Part shown: positions 1 to 8,354 of the stretch, in pieces
Layout: each line of letters begins with the position of its first letter
How positions within the stretch are numbered: the stretch's first letter is position 1
NCBI GenBank assembly: GCA_023539495.1
Contig: JAKCEV010000003.1
Coordinates: 1 to 38,851 of the forward strand
Length of the DNA stretch: 38,851 nucleotides
Reading direction: 5' to 3'
Source of the DNA: Candidatus Wolframiiraptor allenii
Lineage (GTDB): Archaea > Thermoproteota > Nitrososphaeria_A > Caldarchaeales > Wolframiiraptoraceae
The notes under the pieces: model-generated
Databases searched by the model: none
What the model was told of the DNA's origin: nothing
The model's input: the letters and a program-made list of their open reading frames with translations, nothing else
Program-made: the position numbers and the translations under genes

Positions 1-76
1 GACCCGGCCAAGGGCTAAACCTCCTAGGGAGGAGGGATGTAGCCCAAACCTCCCCACCCAAGTAGGGGAGGGGGGT
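1..76 (-). repeat. Copy A of a structured repeat (two hairpins), TnpB right-end/omega-RNA-like
   Basis: Reverse complement CCCCCCTCCCCTACTTGGGTGGGGAGGTTTGGGCTACATCCCTCCTCCCTAGGAGGTTTAGCCCTTGGCCGGGTC; shares the 22-mer TGGGGAGGTTTGGGCTACATCC with copy B and GGCCGGGTC with copy C. Confidence 0.6.
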
Positions 77-298
77 CATAAAGATGCAAGAAGGATGACT
101 CCTCCACATCTTTCTCTGCCCATTAGCTAGCTCAGCAATAACTTCCTCTAACCTCCTTTGACCCTCAGTTAATCTCATTATGGCATCTCTGACCTCAGCC
201 TGTCCGCGCCTAAGATCCTCCAAGCTTATGAGGCTGGCGACTGCATACCTGAACTCCTTATCCTCTTTTAAGGGTCTTAGAATCCTCGAATTTTTAGG
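1..298 (-). pseudogene. Fragment of a DUF3782 / coiled-coil PD-(D/E)XK-associated protein, running into a repeat at the window edge
   Basis: Open minus-strand frame from 298 down to 1 with no good start; reads ...RILRPLKEDKEFRYAVASLISLEDLRRGQAEVRDAIMRLTEGQRRLEEVIAELANGQRKMW..., resembling the 'EFRYAVAGLLGL' plus coiled coil of archaeal DUF3782 proteins. Confidence 0.45.
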
Positions 299-417
299 TT
301 AAGTCTAGAACTTGTTCCTATTTTGAAAAGTACATCCAGCTTATAAAGAATCTCCACCATTGCTTCAAGGATGCTTGACGTGTTAAGCCATTTAAAGATA
401 ATGATCTTGTGATGTGT

Positions 418-1365
418 TTAGATTTCCGGGACTATGCCGGGTATTCTGGGGAATGGTTGAACTTCTGCGACGTGCCGTGCTCCGACAATGTATGCTATGA
501 AACGCTCTATCCCTAAGCCAGCTCCAGCTGATGGTTTTAGGAGGCCCTCCTTGGCAAGGTCTAGCAGGATCTTGTAGTTCGACTTGTCTAGGCCATCTCG
601 TTCAAGCTTCTTTGCGAGCTTCTCGTACTCGTATTCCCGCTCGGCTCCTGAGATCACTTCACCATATCCCTCGGGGAGTATTAGGTCGTAGTTCCTCCAC
701 TCGCCGGTCTCCGGGTCCTCATAGTCATAGAATTCCCTTGGGATTCCTGTTACCCAGATCGGGTCTTCGAATATTCTTGAGACTTCATCCTGCCATGATG
801 CGCCATATTTCTCCTCAAGCTCGCTCCTCTTATAGACCTTGAATGGCGTTTGTGGGATCTTCAGTTCCCTCCCCAAAACCTCAAGCTCGCGGGAAAGATG
901 TTTTCTCACATACTTTATCGACTCTGTTATGAGCTCCTCATATATCCCGAAGATGTCCTGCATCTTCGCGTATGCCACCTCGACCTCGAATTGCGTGAAC
1001 TCATAGAGGTGTCTTCCAGTCGCTGCTCTATCCCTCCTCTCTATTCTAATGTTTGGTGAGAGGATGAATATCTTCTCCGGGCCGAGGGAGACAAGGACCC
1101 GCTTATGGACTATCATGCTCTGCATCGCTGAGACTTTCTCACCATATATTTCGACCTCAACCTTTTTTTCTATACTGAATTCCGGATCGGGCCAGAGCGG
1201 GTCTGTGGACTTAGAGAGGATGACTGGAAGTATCCAGTAGAAGCCCTTCTCAAGAAGGCGCTCTACCATGACCCTGAGTACCTCCGTCTGGATCCTAAGA
1301 ATTGCTATCTTCCGGCCGCTCATCGGTTTCCTCAAGTCAAGTCCCTCGAGCATTAGCCCCCTCAT
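418..1365 (-). CDS. Archaeal asparagine synthetase / AsnRS-like class II synthetase core without anticodon-binding domain
   Basis: Class II aaRS-like sequence (RDRAATGRHLYEFTQFEVE; GAGLGIERFIAYIVGARHVAEVQPFPRIPG), about 315 aa. Confidence 0.8.
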   Translation of the reverse strand: MRGLMLEGLDLRKPMSGRKIAILRIQTEVLRVMVERLLEKGFYWILPVILSKSTDPLWPDPEFSIEKKVEVEIYGEKVSAMQSMIVHKRVLVSLGPEKIFILSPNIRIERRDRAATGRHLYEFTQFEVEVAYAKMQDIFGIYEELITESIKYVRKHLSRELEVLGRELKIPQTPFKVYKRSELEEKYGASWQDEVSRIFEDPIWVTGIPREFYDYEDPETGEWRNYDLILPEGYGEVISGAEREYEYEKLAKKLERDGLDKSNYKILLDLAKEGLLKPSAGAGLGIERFIAYIVGARHVAEVQPFPRIPGIVPEI

Positions 1366-1526
1366 CCAACGCCTCGTGATCGAGTTTAGAGTATTATATT
1401 TGTCTTTTTAACGGGCATATCCGTCAATTGGATGAAGAACGCGGGCTTATTTATCATTTTTCCCGACAAACTGCCGGCATGACAAATGATGCGAGAGCGT
1501 TATAAGTTCAAGAATCATGATTATAC

Positions 1527-2807
1527 TTGCTGATGAGGGAACGGTTGAGGGGGTTCTCAAAACTGACGAGCATTGAAGATGCTCAGGAGATGCTGAGAAA
1601 CAAAGTTACGTATAGGATAATAGATGTTGAGGAGGTTGAGCTAGGCGCGGCCACTGGCAGGATTTGTGGAGAGGATATCAGGGCGCCTATGGACTCTCCA
1701 GCATATGATAGGAGCGCTGTTGACGGCTATGCTGTTGTGGCCGAGGATACTTTCGGCGCCTCTCCCACGAACCCCGTGGAGCTTAAACTTGTCTGCAGGA
1801 TTGAACTAGGCGCGGCCCCATCATGTCTTCCGGAGATTAGGAGAGGTGAGGCTGCCGAAGTACCGACCGGCGGCCCGATACCGAGGGGCGCGAACGCCGT
1901 CGTCCCCTTTGAGCATGCCAAGAGGATTAATGGCCGCTTAGAGGTATATGAACAGGTACGACCTCTTCAAAACATCTCTAGAAGGGGTGAGGATTATCGA
2001 AGTGGCGAAATCGTATTGAGGAGGGGCTGGCTTATCAAGCCTTGGCATGTCGCAGCCCTAGCATCACTCGGCTTCAGGAGCTTGAGGGTTATTAGAAGGC
2101 CGCGCGTCGCCATCCTCTCATCTGGCGGGGAGCTTGTCGAGCCGGGTGAGAGGCTAGCTCCGGGCAGGGTGTATAACTGCACTAAGCCCATGATATGGGC
2201 CATGCTCACATTCTATGGCGCCGAGCCAATAGACCTGGGCACGGTCCCAGACGATGTTGACCTCATCTACGAGAGAATTTCTGAGGGGCTGAAGGTCTCT
2301 GATGCCGTGATAGTTACTGGCGGCACAAGTGTTGGGGAGCGTGATCTGGTCCCGGAAGCAATCTCGAGGATCGGCGAGATCGCGGTTCATGGGCTCGCGA
2401 TAAGGCCTGGCAAGCCTATGGGATTCGCGACGGCCTCCGGTAAGCCGGTATTCATGCTCTCAGGATTTCCCGTAGCGGCGCTAATAGGTTTCCAGGAGCT
2501 GGTCATCCCGGCCTTGGAGCACATGCTCGGGTGCAAGTTTGATCCACCTCCAAGAGTAAGTGGAAGGCTTACTAGGAAGGTGGCATCACCGCCAGGGATC
2601 AGAACATATGTCAGGGTTAGAGTTTTCAGGAGCGCTGATGGGGAAGTCTTGATTGAGCCACTGAGGGTCACAGGCTCCGGCATACTCTCAACCCTCACTC
2701 GTGGGAATGGCCTACTAATCATTCCGGAGGAACTTGAAGGCCTTGATGAGGGCTCCAAGGTCGAGGTCATCCTCCTCTCACCAATCTTCGAGGGTGATGA
2801 GGCTTGA
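1527..2807 (+). CDS. moeA: Molybdopterin molybdenumtransferase MoeA
   Basis: MDSPAYDRSAVDGYAV, GGPIPRGANAVV, VTGGTSVGERD, RPGKPMGFA and SGFPVAAL motifs. Confidence 0.9.
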   Translation: MLMRERLRGFSKLTSIEDAQEMLRNKVTYRIIDVEEVELGAATGRICGEDIRAPMDSPAYDRSAVDGYAVVAEDTFGASPTNPVELKLVCRIELGAAPSCLPEIRRGEAAEVPTGGPIPRGANAVVPFEHAKRINGRLEVYEQVRPLQNISRRGEDYRSGEIVLRRGWLIKPWHVAALASLGFRSLRVIRRPRVAILSSGGELVEPGERLAPGRVYNCTKPMIWAMLTFYGAEPIDLGTVPDDVDLIYERISEGLKVSDAVIVTGGTSVGERDLVPEAISRIGEIAVHGLAIRPGKPMGFATASGKPVFMLSGFPVAALIGFQELVIPALEHMLGCKFDPPPRVSGRLTRKVASPPGIRTYVRVRVFRSADGEVLIEPLRVTGSGILSTLTRGNGLLIIPEELEGLDEGSKVEVILLSPIFEGDEA

Positions 2808-4735
2808 GAAAGATATTCCACGAGCTCCCAACACTCCGCGAGGCTCTCGAACGCGTTCTTGAGAAGGTCTCTCCTCCCGGAGTTGAGGAGGTGGCACTAG
2901 ATGATGCTCTCGGCAGGGTATTGGCATCCGATGTGTATGCGATGGTTGATTCCCCGCCATTCGATAGATCGCTTGTGGATGGTTATGCTGTTAGGGCCGA
3001 GGACACTTATCAAGCGGATGAGGAGAACCCCGTTGAGCTTAAGCTCGTCGGCAAGATCGATGTGGGCGAGAGACCGCGTGTGATAATACATGAGGGCGAG
3101 TGTGCCGAGATCTCAACAGGTGCTCCGATACCGCGAGGTGCAAACGCCATTGTTATGGTCGAGTATACGAGCCAGTCGGGGGATAAGGTAAAGGTCCTCA
3201 GGGCTGTTAGGCCCGGCGAGAATATAGCGCAGGTGGGCTCGGACATCTCCGCGGGAGATCTCGTGCTGAGGAGGGGAAGAATGCTGACGGCTAGGGAGAT
3301 CGCGGTGCTCGCCGCTCTCGGATACTCCAAGGTCATGGTGTATAAAAGACCTAGGATTGCGGTTTTTTCGATCGGGAGGGAGCTCGTTAAGCCGGGGCAG
3401 CCGCTGGAGCTCGGGAAGATATATGACGTCAACGGCTATTCGATTTTCAGCCTCCTAGCAGAGCTCGGCCTCGCCGCAGCATTCAAAGGGATACTGCCCG
3501 ATGATGAGGAGGTGATTCTCAGGAGCCTCAGGGAGGCGTTAGAGGAGAATGACATAGTGATAACATCGGGCGGTACATCAGCCGGCCTCGGAGACTTAAC
3601 CTATAGGGCTTTTGAGAAGCTCGGAAGAGTAATTGTTCACGGGGTTAGGGTTAGACCTGGGAAGCCAACAATAATCGCGATCACGCCTGGTGGCAGGCTC
3701 TTAATCGGGCTACCCGGCTTCCCGCTCTCCGCCATGATGATCTTCATTTCCCTAGTTAAGCCGATACTATTGAGGCTCATGGGCGTTGACGTGGAGGAGC
3801 CTGATACCATTCGAGCTGAGGCGGCATTCAGGCTGAACCTCGGCGGGAGAACCCACCTAATACCCGTGCATCTCGTCGAGACCTCTAAGGGGCTTAGGGC
3901 TTACCCGATGCTGGGGGACTCTGGCTCAACCTCAGCGCTACTTGACGCTGATGGATTCATAGAGGTGCCCGGCGAGAAGCAGTATCTCGATGAGGGCGAG
4001 GTCGTGGAGGTTAAGCTCTTCAGGAGATATAGGCCTCCGAGTACCGTGATTATAGGAAGCCATTGCCCCGCCCTCGACCTGCTGATAGATGTGGCCGGCT
4101 TGAGGAATATCAAGATGATAAGTGTTGGCTCCCTTGGAGGATGGTATGCGCTGAAGAGGGGCGAGGCCGATATTGCTGGAACACACCTCCTCGATGAAGA
4201 GACCATGAACTACAACATCCATATGCCTAGAAGGCTTGGGCTCGAGGACGAGGTCGAGATCTACGGTGGCTATATTAGGGAGATAGGGTTCATAACTGCC
4301 CCAGGCAACCCGAAGAATATCAGGGGCTTCGAGGACCTGCTAAGACCCGATGTCGTCTTCGTCAACAGGGTTCCTGGATCCGGGATAAGGACCTTCACAG
4401 ATCTCCAGCTCAGGAGGCTTGGAGTAATGGATCCGGAGAGAAGGATAAGGGGTTACACGTACCAAGTGAAAACACATACGGCGGTCGCAGCCGCCGTCGC
4501 CCAGGGAAGAGCTGATGTAGGGATCGCGGTTGGATATGTAGCCAAGATCTATGGCCTCGAATTCATACACCTTATGGATGAGAGATTTGACCTCGCCGTT
4601 CGCAAGGATAGGATATACAAGAGATCCGTTGAAGTGATTCTCGAGACATTGGGGAGCAGAAGCTTCGCCGAGAGATTGAGCAAGCTACCACATTACAGGA
4701 TTACGGATGAAATTGGACGTAGGATCTACCCATGA
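2804..4735 (+). CDS. moeA: MoeA with C-terminal periplasmic-binding-protein-like (LysR-substrate/PBP) domain
   Basis: MoeA motifs (VDSPPFDRSLVDGYAV, GGTSAGLGD, RPGKPT) followed by a PBP-like domain (IIGSHCPALDLLIDVA...VNRVPGSGIRTFTDLQLRRLG...HTAVAAAVAQGRADVGIAV). Confidence 0.9.
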   Translation: MRKIFHELPTLREALERVLEKVSPPGVEEVALDDALGRVLASDVYAMVDSPPFDRSLVDGYAVRAEDTYQADEENPVELKLVGKIDVGERPRVIIHEGECAEISTGAPIPRGANAIVMVEYTSQSGDKVKVLRAVRPGENIAQVGSDISAGDLVLRRGRMLTAREIAVLAALGYSKVMVYKRPRIAVFSIGRELVKPGQPLELGKIYDVNGYSIFSLLAELGLAAAFKGILPDDEEVILRSLREALEENDIVITSGGTSAGLGDLTYRAFEKLGRVIVHGVRVRPGKPTIIAITPGGRLLIGLPGFPLSAMMIFISLVKPILLRLMGVDVEEPDTIRAEAAFRLNLGGRTHLIPVHLVETSKGLRAYPMLGDSGSTSALLDADGFIEVPGEKQYLDEGEVVEVKLFRRYRPPSTVIIGSHCPALDLLIDVAGLRNIKMISVGSLGGWYALKRGEADIAGTHLLDEETMNYNIHMPRRLGLEDEVEIYGGYIREIGFITAPGNPKNIRGFEDLLRPDVVFVNRVPGSGIRTFTDLQLRRLGVMDPERRIRGYTYQVKTHTAVAAAVAQGRADVGIAVGYVAKIYGLEFIHLMDERFDLAVRKDRIYKRSVEVILETLGSRSFAERLSKLPHYRITDEIGRRIYP

Positions 4736-4777
4736 GAAAGAAGGGAAGGAGGAAGAAGGGCCTTGTGAAGGGCGAGA

Positions 4778-4838
4778 CCTTCTCCCTGCTTAGTGTGGGG
4801 AGGTTTGGGCTACATCCTCTCTTTCTGAGAGTTCAGCC
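4778..4838 (+). repeat. Copy B of the structured repeat, TnpB right-end/omega-RNA-like
   Basis: CCTTCTCCCTGCTTAGTGTGGGGAGGTTTGGGCTACATCCTCTCTTTCTGAGAGTTCAGCC; same two-hairpin layout as copies A and C. Confidence 0.6.
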
Positions 4839-4886
4839 GCATGCATTTGAATAACCCTCTCCTTTCATTCTCCACTTTCGGGGAGG

Positions 4887-4907
4887 CCCCCAAGAAATAA
4901 GGGCAGG
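4887..4907 (+). repeat. 21-mer dispersed repeat CCCCAAGAAATAAGGGCAGGC
   Basis: Identical to 37493-37513 (+) and 37117-37137 (-). Confidence 0.85.
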
Positions 4908-4935
4908 CTCTTAATAATGTCCAGGCGCTGTAAGC

Positions 4936-5154
4936 ATGAGGGCTACGGTAGGCTGGCTCAGGAGTAACCGCGATGCTTATTTCGAGACCCATGAAGTTGA
5001 GGATAAGGAGTTTTTGGAGAATGCCGGAAGAGTTTCGAATGAAGACCCCATCCATGATCCCGACAGGGATACAACATACTACGTGAGGGAGAAAGGTAGG
5101 CCTGTATGCAGGGTTGAGCCAAGCTACACCATAATCGTTAACGATGAGAGGTGA
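4936..5154 (+). CDS. Small hypothetical protein (72 aa) directly after the 21-mer repeat
   Basis: Uninterrupted ORF MRATVGWLRSNRDAYFETHEVEDKEF...; no recognised family. Confidence 0.35.
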   Translation: MRATVGWLRSNRDAYFETHEVEDKEFLENAGRVSNEDPIHDPDRDTTYYVREKGRPVCRVEPSYTIIVNDER

Positions 5155-5369
5155 TAAAATGTGCATGGCGATTATTAGGAGAGTTGGAGGCTTGACATAC
5201 ATAATAGAAGCCGGAGACCGAATACTGTATTTGTTATTTTGTTGTATCGTTCATGATCCAAGGGGACAGGCCTACTTCATAGTAACGGGGTAATTGTAAC
5301 ATCTTTTTTGAAGAACTACTTGATCATATAAAGATTATAAGCATGTAAACTATGTAATTTCCGTGAAAA

Positions 5370-5603
5370 ATGGCTCGTAGGAAAGTTGGAAGGAGGAGGG
5401 GTAGGAGAGGTAAGAGGGCAAGAGCGAGGAAGCCCGCTAAGAAGAGGACGAGAAGGGTCAGAAGAGTTAGGAGAAGGGCTAGGAAGCCTAAGGAGAAGGT
5501 GGAGGTAACTCCACCCCCGGAAGAGGCCCCTGCACCACAAGAAGCGCCTAAAAAGGAAACAGCGCAACCACCAGAACAATCACCCACCGAACAAACCGAA
5601 TAA
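5370..5603 (+). CDS. Small Arg/Lys-rich protein with proline/glutamate-rich C-terminal tail; possible nucleic-acid-binding protein
   Basis: MARRKVGRRRGRRGKRARARKPAKKRTRRVRRVRRRARKPKEK... then PPPEEAPAPQEAP...; AT-rich promoter-like upstream sequence. Confidence 0.6.
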   Translation: MARRKVGRRRGRRGKRARARKPAKKRTRRVRRVRRRARKPKEKVEVTPPPEEAPAPQEAPKKETAQPPEQSPTEQTE

Positions 5604-5711
5604 CATTTCCCCGATCTCTCCTTTTCTTATTTTTTATACTCATTCATTTCTGCGTGGGAGGGCTTGAATGTTGGAGCATAAGGTTTATAACATAGTTATT
5701 TCATTCCCTTA

Positions 5712-5903
5712 GTGAGGTCGATAGAATTGGTTAAAGACATAGTTTGCGGAATGGAGGTCGGCAAGGACACGCCGTATAAGATGGAGTACAAGGGCAAGAC
5801 ATACTACTTCTGCTGCGGATACTGCTTGGAGGAGTTTCGCAAGAATCCTGAGAAGTATCTATCATCCAAATCCGGGGACGATCTATACTCGTGTGGATGC
5901 TGA
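5712..5903 (+). CDS. YHS-domain protein (putative metal binding)
   Basis: DIVCGMEV...[32 protein letters not shown] start. Confidence 0.85.
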   Translation: MRSIELVKDIVCGMEVGKDTPYKMEYKGKTYYFCCGYCLEEFRKNPEKYLSSKSGDDLYSCGC

Positions 5904-5912
5904 AACTTCAGA

Positions 5913-6509
5913 TTAGCCAGCGTGGATAAACATCCCCCCATTTTTCTCTATTCGCATGATTTTAGCTATCTCGTTGAGGCTCTTTCTAGGAGGGCGCTTT
6001 TCCTCTCTTTCTCTTTGGGGCGGCGGGAGATCCTTTATTAATCTCTCCGAGTGTCTGCCCACGATTATGAGGGCTATCAAGTTAATGTCTTCCGGCAGGT
6101 TGAGCTCCTCCTTGACCACCTCCGGATTATATCCAGCTATTACGTGAGCCACGAGCCCGAGCTCTGTAGCTCTCAGAATCATGAAACCCACAGATATCCC
6201 GGTATCGAACAAGTAGTATTCCCTATCGCAGATGATGCAGTCGTATTCACGCTTTGAATAGACAGCTATTATAAGGGACGAGTTCTTGGCCCAGCTATTT
6301 CCCGGCGAGAGCGCATTATAGATTCGCTCAAGCTTCTCTCTGCTCCTAACGAAGACGAACCTCCATGGCTGATTATTATAACAAGAGGGCGCAAGCGAGG
6401 CATGATAAGCCAAGTCTTCAATCAAGTCGTCGGATACCTCAATCGGCTCAATAGCCCTATAAGATCTCCTTATCTCAATTGCCTCGTGAACAATCATTTC
6501 TCGAGTCAA
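5913..6509 (-). CDS. Nitroreductase family protein
   Basis: AIEIRRSYRAIEP, LAPSCYNNQPWRFVFV, AELGLVAHVIAGYNP. Confidence 0.85.
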   Translation of the reverse strand: MTREMIVHEAIEIRRSYRAIEPIEVSDDLIEDLAYHASLAPSCYNNQPWRFVFVRSREKLERIYNALSPGNSWAKNSSLIIAVYSKREYDCIICDREYYLFDTGISVGFMILRATELGLVAHVIAGYNPEVVKEELNLPEDINLIALIIVGRHSERLIKDLPPPQREREEKRPPRKSLNEIAKIMRIEKNGGMFIHAG

Positions 6510-6621
6510 GATCAGCTACTACCTCTCTTATAGCGATTTATGCGTGACTGTCTCTAGGGTTTCTTAGTGCGAGAAACATTTATTAGGGGCTGTTTGCCAC
6601 TATACGCTGAGGTGTTGACGC

Positions 6622-7944
6622 GTGTCAACAAATGTATCCCCAGATAAGATTGAGGCTGTCAAGATAATCCTTAAGGCACTACACGCCGGGGAGAGCATTG
6701 ATAGACTGAAAAAGGAGTTCGGCGATGTCTTGTCCCAGATATCACCCTTTGAGATCCCCTTGATCGAGCAGCAGCTTGTCATGGAGGGTATTAAGATAGA
6801 GGATATATTGAGGCTATGTGATCTTCACGTTGAGCTATTCAGGGAATATCTTATTGCTAGGGAGCTTGAGGGCGTTCCAAAGGGCCACCCCCTCGACCTA
6901 CTCATGAGGGAGAACGAGTGGATATTGAAGCAGGCTAATGCCTTGGGCCTATATGCCTCAAAGGTGCTGAGGGCTGAGAATGATGATGAGGCTAAGAGGG
7001 CTCTTACCGACCTTAAACAGGCCGCGCTCGAGCTGGCGAAGATTAGGCTACATTACCGCAAGATCCAGATGCTCTTGTTCCCATATCTTGAGAGAAGGGG
7101 AATAGTGGCTGTTCCGAGAGTAATGTGGGGGAGAGAGGATCAGGTCAGGGTCAAGCTTCGAGGGCTCCTAGATGCTATCCAGAAGGTTGAGACCGAGTTT
7201 GACAGATCGCGGGCAAATGAGCTGGCTAACCGCGCTCTAGAGATTGCACGAGAAGCATCCGAGCTTGTTTTCAGGGAGAATAAGATCCTCTTCCCGGCGG
7301 TCTGGGCCTTGTTCACCGAGGGCGAGTGGGCCGCAATAGCGGATATAGCGGATGACCTAGGCTACCTAGTTGAGGTTAGGGAAAAGTGGAGCACAAGTGC
7401 CGAACCTATCCTACCATATCAGCTGAAGGCTGAGATAACGCCGGAGCAGGTTCAGAGGCTCCCGCAGGAGTTCAGATCCATGGCGCTTTCACGTGGCATT
7501 CAGCCGGACATGTATGAAATTCGCTCCAAGAGTGATCTGGATTTGGGGACCGGATTCCTGAGCCTTGAGGAGATAAAGGCTCTCTTCAGATCCCTCCCGC
7601 TAGAGATCACCTATGCTAACATTGATGATCGCGTCAGGTTCTTCACGGAGAGTATCTTCCATCAGAGGTTTGTTAGGACTAAAACGATACTCGGCAGGAG
7701 GCTTGAATACTGTCATCCGCCAAGGCTTGAGCCCGCCGTCAGGAAGGTTGTTGACGATATAAAGATGGGGGAGGCCGATTACAGGGAGTTCTGGACCAGA
7801 ATAGGCGACAGGGTAGTTAGGGTCCTGATAGTTGGCGTGAGAAATGAAGAGAACGAGCTTCTCGGGACAGTCGAGATAGTAGAGGACTTCACGGACATAA
7901 TAAACAACCCGGAGGAGGTTAAAAAGAAGATCCTGGTGTTATAG
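6622..7944 (+). CDS. DUF438 / hemerythrin-HHE / PAS domain protein
   Basis: N-terminal DUF438-like (KKEFGDVLSQISPFEIPLIEQQLVMEGI), HHE-like middle with HPLDLLMRENEWI, C-terminal PAS-like (FFTESIFHQRFVRTKTILGRRLEYCHP). Confidence 0.8.
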   Translation: MSTNVSPDKIEAVKIILKALHAGESIDRLKKEFGDVLSQISPFEIPLIEQQLVMEGIKIEDILRLCDLHVELFREYLIARELEGVPKGHPLDLLMRENEWILKQANALGLYASKVLRAENDDEAKRALTDLKQAALELAKIRLHYRKIQMLLFPYLERRGIVAVPRVMWGREDQVRVKLRGLLDAIQKVETEFDRSRANELANRALEIAREASELVFRENKILFPAVWALFTEGEWAAIADIADDLGYLVEVREKWSTSAEPILPYQLKAEITPEQVQRLPQEFRSMALSRGIQPDMYEIRSKSDLDLGTGFLSLEEIKALFRSLPLEITYANIDDRVRFFTESIFHQRFVRTKTILGRRLEYCHPPRLEPAVRKVVDDIKMGEADYREFWTRIGDRVVRVLIVGVRNEENELLGTVEIVEDFTDIINNPEEVKKKILVL

Positions 7945-7946
7945 AC

Positions 7947-8339
7947 ATGAAGGACGTGTTCGAGCTAGCCACGAGATATATCGTGCCCTCTATCAGGCGA
8001 CACCTAGCAAGAGAGCTTGTCATGAGGGGGATGGTGAGAGCAGATGCCGCTAGGATTCTTGGACTATCACGATCGGCAATCACGAGATACATAAAGTCAG
8101 AGAGGGGCGCTGGTATAAGGCTTACAAAATTCAGCGATGTTACATATATGATCGAAGAGCTAGCTACTAAGATAATGGCAAGCGAGCTTGACGAGAACCA
8201 GATTCAGGAGAGGATAGCGGAGATAACGGCCTACATCTTATCCAAGAAATATTTCTGCTCATATCATAAGAGGCTTGACCCAAGCATAGACATTATGCGC
8301 TGCAACCTATGCCCCACAATATTTATTAGTATTACATAA
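7947..8339 (+). CDS. HTH transcriptional regulator with C-terminal Cys-containing segment
   Basis: HTH: MRGMVRADAARILGLSRSAITRYIKSERGAG; C-terminal FCSYHKRLDPSIDIMRCNLC; 2-nt gap from upstream gene. Confidence 0.75.
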   Translation: MKDVFELATRYIVPSIRRHLARELVMRGMVRADAARILGLSRSAITRYIKSERGAGIRLTKFSDVTYMIEELATKIMASELDENQIQERIAEITAYILSKKYFCSYHKRLDPSIDIMRCNLCPTIFISIT

Positions 8340-8354
8340 CACAATCATATCGGT

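Noticed and set aside
1994-4570. Long antisense ORFs opposite the moeA genes (e.g. 2387..2821, 3010..3432)
   Set aside because: Shadow ORFs opposite well-supported MoeA frames; no recognisable protein motifs.
2804-4735. Recent tandem duplication of moeA
   Set aside because: The paralogs are strongly diverged and differ in domain content; an old family split is more likely.
4732-4854. 40-aa ORF MRKKGRRKKGLVKGETFSLLSVGRFGLHPLFLRVQPHAFE as a real gene or tnpB tail
   Set aside because: It reads straight through structured copy B; no TnpB residues recognisable, so the RNA/DNA structure explains the conservation better.
5316-5587. Minus-strand ORFs rich in Leu/Ser/Pro opposite the Arg-rich gene
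   Set aside because: Low-complexity mirror of the Arg/Lys codons on the plus strand; no independent support.
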